DNA from: Crocinitomicaceae bacterium
Lineage (GTDB): Bacteria; Bacteroidota; Bacteroidia; Flavobacteriales_G; Salibacteraceae
Direction: 5' to 3'
Assembly: GCA_018623405.1 (NCBI GenBank)
Contig: JAAZVO010000154.1
Span: forward strand, 1-6,556
DNA length: 6,556 nt
Shown here: in pieces, positions 1 through 5,353 of the stretch
Layout: each line of letters opens with the position of its first letter
How positions within the stretch are numbered: the first letter of the stretch is position 1
Made by a program: the position numbers and the translations under genes
Notes under the pieces: generated by a model
Seen by the model: only the letters and a program-made list of their open reading frames with translations
The model's database searches: none
Told to the model about the DNA's origin: nothing

Positions 1-32
1 CCCATACCAGCCATTGGAATAATTAAATTCAT
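1..32 (-). CDS. Probable sugar-phosphate nucleotidyltransferase, N-terminal fragment cut by the window edge
   Basis: Only the first ten codons and two bases of an eleventh are present. They start at the ATG at 30-32 and read MNLIIPMAGM, with the next codon beginning GG (Gly). A hydrophobic beta strand followed by P-M-A-G-x-G is the usual start of the nucleotidyltransferase (NTP_transferase) fold, in which the glycine-rich loop holds the incoming NTP. Such enzymes join a sugar phosphate to a nucleotide to make an NDP-sugar for polysaccharide or lipopolysaccharide synthesis. The placement after a flippase and dut fits an arrangement I recall from Flavobacteriales. The gene lies 65 bp downstream of dut and may have its own promoter (see 53-60). 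With so few residues, the exact substrate and subfamily cannot be named, and the call relies on the motif plus context. Confidence 0.6.
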   Translation of the reverse strand, partial: MNLIIPMAGM

Positions 33-52
33 AATATAAAAGTAATTGGCGG

Positions 53-60
53 CAAAAATA
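53..60 (-). promoter_or_regulatory. Candidate Bacteroidota -7 promoter element upstream of the nucleotidyltransferase
   Basis: Read on the minus strand these eight bases are TATTTTTG, an exact match to the Bacteroidota -7 consensus TAnnTTTG. The element ends 20 nt before the ATG at 30-32, so a start a few bases downstream would give a short leader. I see no clear TTG-type -33 element at the expected distance upstream, and the region is AT-rich, so a chance match is possible. If real, it would let the nucleotidyltransferase be transcribed separately from flippase-dut. Confidence 0.3.
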
Positions 61-97
61 GTAGAAAGCCTTGCTTAGCCATGATTATTATTGATTA

Positions 98-544
98 TCA
101 GTGTTTTCCTGTTGAGCCAAATCCTCCTTCTCCTCTATTTGTATCGGTTAAGGTTGTGGTTTCCTCCCATTTAGCTTGTTCGTGCTTTGCAAAAACAAGC
201 TGTGCAATACGTTCACCTGGCTTTATGATGAAGGTTTCATTTGAGAGGTTTACTAAAATTACTCCTACCTCACCACGATAGTCTGCATCAATAGTACCGG
301 GAGTATTTAAAACAGTAATTCCATGTTTGTAGGCTAACCCGCTTCGTGGTCTTACCTGACCCTCAAAGCCAATTGGTATTTCTAAAAATAAACCTGTCTT
401 TATGAGGGTTCTTTCTAAAGGTTTAAGGGAGATATCTTCGTTTGTGTTTGCTCTTAAGTCTAACCCTGCAGCATGCTCTGTTGCATATTGAGGTAAAGCG
501 AAGTTGCTTTTATTAATAACCTTTACTTTTAGTTTTTCATCCAT
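98..544 (-). CDS. dut: Deoxyuridine 5'-triphosphate nucleotidohydrolase (dUTPase)
   Basis: This cytoplasmic enzyme hydrolyses dUTP to dUMP and pyrophosphate, keeping uracil out of DNA and supplying dUMP for thymidylate synthesis. The 148-residue protein has the normal length of a homotrimeric dUTPase and all five family motifs in order: AGLDLRA (26-32), RPRSGLA (65-71), the uridine-binding hairpin GTIDADYRGEVGV (83-95), GERIAQLVF (110-118) and the C-terminal arm RGEGGFGSTG (137-146), which closes over the substrate phosphates. By alignment to characterised enzymes the catalytic aspartate is Asp86, and Tyr89 is the conserved tyrosine of the uridine-binding hairpin. The ATG at 542-544 lies inside the end of the flippase gene, giving an 8-nt overlap that suggests translational coupling. 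Nothing is missing or unusual in the protein. Confidence 0.97.
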   Translation of the reverse strand: MDEKLKVKVINKSNFALPQYATEHAAGLDLRANTNEDISLKPLERTLIKTGLFLEIPIGFEGQVRPRSGLAYKHGITVLNTPGTIDADYRGEVGVILVNLSNETFIIKPGERIAQLVFAKHEQAKWEETTTLTDTNRGEGGFGSTGKH

Positions 545-2015
545 TTTTTAAAGGCTTTTCTATTAGAAAAAAGGTTCCTAGAAAACTTATAAAAATAAAG
601 GCTCTTCCCATTTCATGAAGAAGACCTTGTTCAAGGTTTAAAATATTCCATATCCACCATAGCAAAAAAGACACACTTAAATAGCCAAACACTTTTAAAA
701 GGTTGTAGTTTACGGGATAATGTTTTTGTCCTAAAAAGTATGATACCAATACCATGGAGAAGTAGCAAATCAAAGTAGTCCAAGCAGAGCCCATATAGCC
801 CATTTTAGGAATTAAAATAAAGTTTAAAATTAGCGTGGTTAATGCTCCAAAAATTGCCATGTAGGCTCCAAAATATGTTTTATCTGTAAGCTTATACCAA
901 ATGGATTGGTTATAGTAAACACCTAAAAAGATGTTTGCAAAAAGTAAAATGGGCACCACTTTTAACCCTTCCCAATAGGCTTGGTTAGGAATAAAAAACT
1001 TGAGGATATCTAAGTAGAGCATTACTCCTAAAAAAATAACCGCAACCACACCAACAAAAAGGTTCATTACCTTGGCGTAAACCGCTTTAGCATTAGTGTC
1101 TTTTTCTTGCGCAAAAAAGAAGGGCTCAGCTGCATATCTAAATGCTTGGATAAACAACGTGATGATAATCGATACTTTGTAATTTGCTCCGTATACCCCC
1201 AATTGACTTAGTGTTTCTCGTTCCCCGAGCGTATCAAACAACAGCCTTTTTAATAGTATTCTATCAAGTGTTTCGTTGATAATTCCTGCGAGCCCGGCCA
1301 CCAATAAAGGAAGCCCAAACCAGAGCATTTCTTTAAGTATTATTTTATTAAAACCTTCGTAGTTTTTTAACGTGATTGGAATAAGAACCACAAATTTTAA
1401 AATGCTTGCAATTAGGTTTGAAATAAATACGTAACCTACTCCAATTTCGGGGTTGTAGGTTAGTTCAATAAGCCAGTTAACATTTCCTGATTGATACATG
1501 GGTAAACAATAGCCAATGAAATAAACGTTTAAACCTATATTTACTCCAACATTTAAGAAGTTTACCCCGGCAAACTTTAAGGCTTTATTGTTTTGCCTAA
1601 GCTTTGCTAAAGGAAGCGCACTTAAAGCATCTAATCCAACAATAATTGCAAACCACGCAACATACTCGCTGTTATTTGGGTACTGCAGCCAATTTGCTAT
1701 AGGTTGTTGAAAGGCAAAGGCCCATAAAATAAATGCAAAACTTGTAAAAGCAACCGTCGAAACTCCAGTAGAAAAAACCTTGTTTGGTGAGGCCCCATCC
1801 TTATTGGCAAACCTAAAAAAGGTGGTTTCCATTCCATAGGTAAGTAAAACCACAAGAAACGCTACATAGGCATACATTTCTGTGATTATTCCATACTGAT
1901 CTGTAGTGAATTGTGCTGTATGCAGCGGTGTAAGCAGGTAATTTAAAAACCGACCAACGATACTGCTTAGTCCGTAAATAGCTGTTTGTCCGAAAAGTTT
2001 CTTAAGCGGGTTCAA
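537..2015 (-). CDS. Oligosaccharide flippase (Wzx-like, MOP superfamily), 492 aa
   Basis: This is a polytopic inner-membrane protein of about 14 predicted hydrophobic helices, roughly at residues 11-33, 45-66, 83-103, 116-138, 150-171, 192-215, 232-250, 279-300, 317-337, 353-372, 382-403, 409-429, 439-460 and 468-486. The N-terminus, with GQTAIYGLSSIVGRFLNYLL, is characteristic of Bacteroidota polysaccharide biosynthesis flippases, which move lipid-linked sugar units across the membrane. The transported glycan cannot be told from sequence. The start codon is TTG at 2013-2015: a TAA lies two codons upstream, and the first in-frame ATG is codon 47, which would remove the conserved first helix. 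The gene ends inside the start of dut (8-nt overlap), and the downstream nucleotidyltransferase would fit the same envelope pathway. No glycosyltransferases are in the window, so its glycan pathway must be encoded elsewhere. Confidence 0.88.
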   Translation of the reverse strand: MNPLKKLFGQTAIYGLSSIVGRFLNYLLTPLHTAQFTTDQYGIITEMYAYVAFLVVLLTYGMETTFFRFANKDGASPNKVFSTGVSTVAFTSFAFILWAFAFQQPIANWLQYPNNSEYVAWFAIIVGLDALSALPLAKLRQNNKALKFAGVNFLNVGVNIGLNVYFIGYCLPMYQSGNVNWLIELTYNPEIGVGYVFISNLIASILKFVVLIPITLKNYEGFNKIILKEMLWFGLPLLVAGLAGIINETLDRILLKRLLFDTLGERETLSQLGVYGANYKVSIIITLFIQAFRYAAEPFFFAQEKDTNAKAVYAKVMNLFVGVVAVIFLGVMLYLDILKFFIPNQAYWEGLKVVPILLFANIFLGVYYNQSIWYKLTDKTYFGAYMAIFGALTTLILNFILIPKMGYMGSAWTTLICYFSMVLVSYFLGQKHYPVNYNLLKVFGYLSVSFLLWWIWNILNLEQGLLHEMGRAFIFISFLGTFFLIEKPLKNG

Positions 2016-2105
2016 TAATTAATATTCCAGATAAAGAAAGTGTATATTCCGCTTAACATCTTTAACGCTGGCAAGAGTTGCTCACCAAAAAATGTGAATT
2101 GAAAT

Positions 2106-2882
2106 TTATTTCCCCGGAAAGTTAGCCTTTCTTTTTTCAAGGAAAGCCGAGGTTCCTTCTTTAAAATCAGCGGTGCCAAAGCAATTTCCAAACTCTTTTA
2201 TTTCTTCTTCGAAACCATTAACACCATCTTGAAACCCTGCATTTACTGCTTTTATTGCTTTTTCAATAGCTACAGGTGAGTTTGGAAGAATTTTTTGGGC
2301 AATACTTTTTGCTTTTTCTAGCAACTCTTCTTGTGGAACAACATAGTTTACCAATCCATATTGTAAGGCTTCGTCAGCCTTCATCATGCCTGCAGTAAAA
2401 ATCATTTCGTTAGCTTTTCCTCTACCAATTAATTTTGGAAGCCTTTGTGTGCCCCCATAACCGGGAATTACACCTAAGCTTACTTCGGGTAATCCCATTT
2501 TGGCGTTTTCTGAAGCTATTCTAATATGGCAACTCATGGCTAATTCTAGCCCTCCGCCAAGTGCAAAGCCATTTACTGCAGCAATTATTGGTTTTGTAAA
2601 ATGCTCAATTAGGTCAAACAGTGCTTGATGCCCGTTTCTACTAAGATCTTTTCCTTGTTGAACGGAAAAAGAGGCAAATTCTGAAATATCAGCACCAGCT
2701 ACAAAAGCCTTGGTTCCAGCACCGATTAATATTACAACTCGAACTTCTGGGTTATTTACCACATCATTTAAAGCGGCACTCAACTCTGAAATCGTTTCTT
2801 TATTCAAGGCGTTTAATTTCTCAGGCCTATTTATTGTTAGGGTTAAGATGTTGTTCTGTAATTCAGAAAGTATGTTGGACAT
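2106..2882 (-). CDS. Enoyl-CoA hydratase/isomerase (crotonase) family protein, probable short-chain enoyl-CoA hydratase
   Basis: The 258-residue protein has the standard length of a single-domain crotonase. It matches short-chain enoyl-CoA hydratases, which add water across a trans-2-enoyl-CoA to give 3-hydroxyacyl-CoA in beta-oxidation or related acyl-CoA routes. Both catalytic glutamates are present: Glu113 in GGGLELAMSC (109-118) and Glu133 in LPEVSLGVIPGYGGTQRLP (131-149). The oxyanion hole is formed by the backbone of Ala64 (VAGADI) and Gly110, aligned to Ala98 and Gly141 of the rat mitochondrial enzyme. Having both glutamates favours hydratase over the many crotonase relatives that lack one, although substrate chain length is undetermined. 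It is a stand-alone domain, not fused to a 3-hydroxyacyl-CoA dehydrogenase. It begins 42 bp after the kinase gene, so co-transcription is plausible, but no other beta-oxidation gene is nearby. Confidence 0.93.
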   Translation of the reverse strand: MSNILSELQNNILTLTINRPEKLNALNKETISELSAALNDVVNNPEVRVVILIGAGTKAFVAGADISEFASFSVQQGKDLSRNGHQALFDLIEHFTKPIIAAVNGFALGGGLELAMSCHIRIASENAKMGLPEVSLGVIPGYGGTQRLPKLIGRGKANEMIFTAGMMKADEALQYGLVNYVVPQEELLEKAKSIAQKILPNSPVAIEKAIKAVNAGFQDGVNGFEEEIKEFGNCFGTADFKEGTSAFLEKRKANFPGK

Positions 2883-2924
2883 GAAATTGAAATTTTCTAC
2901 GAAATTAACCCAAATTACTAAGCC

Positions 2925-4382
2925 TTACGCTTTAGGTAGGTCAATTGTAAAAGTTGTTCCCTCTCCTTCTTTTGATATGAAAGAAATGTTTCCGTTGTAG
3001 TTATCAATTATGTTTTTTACCATGGCTAAACCAAGCCCCATTCCGGTTGATTTAGTGGTGAAGTTGGGAATAAAAAGGCTTTCCTTCATTTTATCCGGTA
3101 TTCCCTCGCCATTATCTTCCACCTCAATTTTCCAAGAATTTGCAAAGTCTAATAAACGCACTTTAATGAAGCCTTTTTTCTCTTCAGGAATCGCTTGAAA
3201 AGCGTTTTTAAAAAGGTTAATAAAAACCCTTTGCATCTCTGTTTTATCAGCTTTTACATGTGCATCATCAAACGAGCTTTCAAATGATAAATGTATCCCT
3301 GAACCTGTTTCCTTAAAGAGGTTTATTGTAGTAGCAACTAATGTATTTAAGTTTATTCGCTCAATTTTTGTTTTAGGCATTTTGGCAAAGCTCGAAAACT
3401 CATTCGCTATTTTGGTTAGTGTTTCAATCTGCTCTGTCATGGTGATTGAAAATCTTTTTATTCGATCTTCAAAATCTGTTTGATTATCATTCCACGCACG
3501 CTCTAATTGCTGAACACTCAACTTCATTGGGGTTAAAGGGTTTTTTATTTCATGCGCCACCTGTTTTGCCATTTCCCGCCAAGCTAACTCTCTTTCAGAT
3601 TGGGCCAATAACCTAAAGCTTTTTTCTAATTCATTTACTTTTTTGTTGTATTCCTCAACCAATAAACCAATTTCATCTTTACTTTTCCAAGATAATTCCT
3701 CGTTCTTTTGATTAAGTCTTAAGGTTTTAATTTTATCTCCAATTGTTCTTAGTGATTTTGTAATGTATTGTGATAGGTAGAAGCCTAAAACCAATGCTGG
3801 CAATAATAAAATTAGGTAGAATAAGCTTAGGCGTCTTAAAAAGTGGTAAGCTTCATTGTTTGAGGGTTCTAAGCTAAAAAAGTAGGGCATGTTAATTATG
3901 GCAATAGGTGTTCCTTCAAGGTTTCTTAAATAAGAATAAACTGCTAAATGGTCTTCCTTTCCTCTTTGTTGGTCTAACAAAACAGATTCTTGTCCGCCTT
4001 TTAAGTTTTGAAGCACCTGTTGTGGCACAAACTTTTCCATCGAGCTATTCTCATATTCAATAATATCTGATGAGGTAATTAATATCCCGTTAAGGTCGAA
4101 GATGTTTATGGTTAGTGCATGTATGTCTGAGAACTCATTGATTTTATCTACAAACTCTTTTGTGTAAAATGGAAAAAACTCACCTTCTCTTTCCTGGTGG
4201 AAATAGTAATTTATTGAAGCTAAAATAGCAGCCTCTTTTCTGTTGAGCCTTTCTATGTGGTATTTTTCGTTCTGATCAATAAAGTTGAAGTAGGTTGCTG
4301 CCCCGGTAATGATAAATGATACCAGCACCAACATAAACATCGAAAAATAGATTCGCCAAGTTAAATTAAAAGCCACCTTCAT
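2925..4382 (-). CDS. Membrane-bound sensor histidine kinase with NtrY-type catalytic core
   Basis: The 485-residue protein has TM1 (about 10-32), an extracytoplasmic region (about 33-183) matching no sensor fold I can name, TM2 (about 185-204), a HAMP linker (about 204-256, containing SKDEIGLLVEEYNKKVNEL) and a full kinase core. The H-box VAHEIKNPLTPMKLS (275-289) carries the phospho-accepting His277; the NPLTPMKLS ending is typical of NtrY-like kinases. The ATP-binding domain has an N-box with Asn389 and Asn393, G1 DNGEGIP (423-429), F-box FIPNFTTKS (437-445) and G2 GMGLGLAM (447-454), so it should be active. No response regulator is in the window, so its partner and signal are unknown. The ATG at 4380-4382 is well constrained: an in-frame TAG lies two codons upstream, immediately after the T-rich tail of the atpG terminator. 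'NtrY-like' is family resemblance and does not imply nitrogen control. Confidence 0.92.
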   Translation of the reverse strand: MKVAFNLTWRIYFSMFMLVLVSFIITGAATYFNFIDQNEKYHIERLNRKEAAILASINYYFHQEREGEFFPFYTKEFVDKINEFSDIHALTINIFDLNGILITSSDIIEYENSSMEKFVPQQVLQNLKGGQESVLLDQQRGKEDHLAVYSYLRNLEGTPIAIINMPYFFSLEPSNNEAYHFLRRLSLFYLILLLPALVLGFYLSQYITKSLRTIGDKIKTLRLNQKNEELSWKSKDEIGLLVEEYNKKVNELEKSFRLLAQSERELAWREMAKQVAHEIKNPLTPMKLSVQQLERAWNDNQTDFEDRIKRFSITMTEQIETLTKIANEFSSFAKMPKTKIERINLNTLVATTINLFKETGSGIHLSFESSFDDAHVKADKTEMQRVFINLFKNAFQAIPEEKKGFIKVRLLDFANSWKIEVEDNGEGIPDKMKESLFIPNFTTKSTGMGLGLAMVKNIIDNYNGNISFISKEGEGTTFTIDLPKA

Positions 4383-4390
4383 GAATTGCT

Positions 4391-4430
4391 AAAAATAAAA
4401 AACCCTCGCGGTAAATTATCGAGAGGGTTC
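4391..4430 (-). terminator. Rho-independent terminator after atpG (end of the ATP synthase operon)
   Basis: An inverted repeat pairs 4401-4407 (AACCCTC) with 4423-4429 (GAGGGTT). After one G/A mismatch, five more pairs (4409-4413 with 4417-4421, one of them a G-U) close on a three-base loop. On the minus strand the stem is followed directly by the T-rich stretch TTTTTTATTTTT (the A-rich run at 4391-4402). This is the arrangement of an intrinsic terminator for transcription leaving atpG. On the plus strand no T-run follows the hairpin, so it should work in one direction only. The tail ends 8 nt before the kinase start codon. Confidence 0.82.
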
Positions 4431-4439
4431 AAAATATCA

Positions 4440-4457
4440 AAAACCGTGTCAGGTTTT
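4440..4457 (-). other. Short hairpin overlapping the atpG stop codon
   Basis: AAAACC at 4440-4445 and GGTTTT at 4452-4457 form a perfect 6-bp stem around a six-base loop. On the minus strand the 5' arm includes the last two bases of the atpG TAA stop codon (4456-4458), and the stem is followed by a T-rich stretch. It is weaker and less GC-rich than the hairpin at 4401-4429. It could be a secondary terminator or a 3'-end stabilising element, or chance pairing in AT-rich DNA. If both work, the atp operon ends in tandem hairpins 10 nt apart. Confidence 0.4.
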
Positions 4458-5334
4458 ATGCATCATCAAGTGCATTTGCTCCACCAACAATTTCTAAAAT
4501 CTCGTTGGTAATTGCAGCTTGCCTTGCTTTGTTATATGAAAGCTTTAAGTGGTCTAATAAGTCTTTGGCATTATCAGTTGCCTTGTGCATGGCTGTCATT
4601 CTTGCTCCGTGCTCTGCAGCATTACTATCTAAAACCGCTTTATAAAATTGAGTTTTTAAAGATTTTGGGATTAAATCTTCAATAATTTCATTTTTAGTAG
4701 GCTCGAATAAATAGTCTACTGAAGAATTATCTACTTCTGTTTCTGGTTTTAACACAGGTAAAAATTGCTCGAATTCCAAAACTTGGGTTGCTGCATTTTT
4801 AAACCTATTGTAAACCAAATGTACTTCATCAAATTTGCCGTCTAAATATTCCTCAACAATTCCATTTGGCACTTCGCTCGCGGCGTCAAAATTCAAATCG
4901 TCAAAAAGCAGGTGATTATCACCCTTAACTTTTTCTGATTGAAGAATAAGGTCTGTTTTTTTGAAAAAATCAAAAGCTTTTTTTCCAACTGTAACCACTT
5001 TATAGGTTTTGTCGGGATTGTTTTGAATTTTTTCTTTAGCTGCCTTAATCACCGCTGCGTTAAAACCACCACAAAGGCCCCTATTAGAAGTAATTAAAAC
5101 CAATAAAACGTTTTTTACTTCTCTTTCGGCAGAAAGCTTGTTTTCTGATGGGTCTAATGTAGAAGTTAGTCTTCCAAGTATTTCAGTAAGCTTTTGGGCA
5201 TAAGGCCTCATTTGAGTAACTCGGTCTTGTGCCCTTCTCAACTTAGCCGCCGATACCATTTTCATGGCAGAGGTTATCTGCATAGTTGAGTTTACTGAAC
5301 TGATTCTATTCCTTACTTCCTTTAAGTTTGGCAC
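4456..5334 (-). CDS. atpG: F1Fo ATP synthase gamma subunit
   Basis: The gamma subunit is the rotating central stalk inside the alpha3beta3 head. It transmits torque between proton (or sodium) flow through Fo and ATP synthesis in F1, on the cytoplasmic face of the membrane. The 292-residue protein has the family's two terminal coiled-coil helices: N-terminal NRISSVNSTMQITSAMKMVS (9-28) and the C-terminal helix with ARMTAMHKATDNAKDLL (244-260). It also has the conserved TSNRGLCGGFN loop (82-92) and the C-terminal signature ITNEILEIVGGANA (275-288). The start is GTG at 5332-5334: a TAG lies immediately before the preceding codon, so no longer start exists, and the MPNLKEVRNRIS N-terminus matches the family. 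The 19-bp gap after atpA indicates one operon. The gene ends at the terminator hairpins described separately. Confidence 0.98.
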   Translation of the reverse strand: MPNLKEVRNRISSVNSTMQITSAMKMVSAAKLRRAQDRVTQMRPYAQKLTEILGRLTSTLDPSENKLSAEREVKNVLLVLITSNRGLCGGFNAAVIKAAKEKIQNNPDKTYKVVTVGKKAFDFFKKTDLILQSEKVKGDNHLLFDDLNFDAASEVPNGIVEEYLDGKFDEVHLVYNRFKNAATQVLEFEQFLPVLKPETEVDNSSVDYLFEPTKNEIIEDLIPKSLKTQFYKAVLDSNAAEHGARMTAMHKATDNAKDLLDHLKLSYNKARQAAITNEILEIVGGANALDDA

Positions 5335-5353
5335 TTGCTAAAGGTTTTTCAGA

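Noticed and set aside
61..97. Small stem AAGC-AAG-GCTT after dut as a terminator
   Set aside because: Four pairs around a three-base loop, with the T-rich stretch several bases away, is too weak to call an intrinsic terminator.
2016..2105. Possible hairpin or promoter in the gap between the hydratase and the flippase
   Set aside because: The best stem (CGTTAA with TTAAGCG, around 2055-2075) is short, AT-rich and needs a bulge, and it has no T-run after it. No sequence matched both promoter elements at proper spacing. I see nothing I can support in these 90 bp.
2883..2924. TAATTTGG and TAATTTCG on the minus strand as a promoter for the hydratase
   Set aside because: Neither fits TAnnTTTG with correct spacing, and no -33 element is visible. 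The gap is short enough for co-transcription with the kinase.
2710..3198. Plus-strand open frames opposite the hydratase and kinase genes (2710-3000 and 3010-3198), and one opposite dut (81-281)
   Set aside because: They lie antisense to genes with clear family motifs, have low-complexity or unfamiliar translations, and show no promoter or known domain. They are shadows of the real genes.
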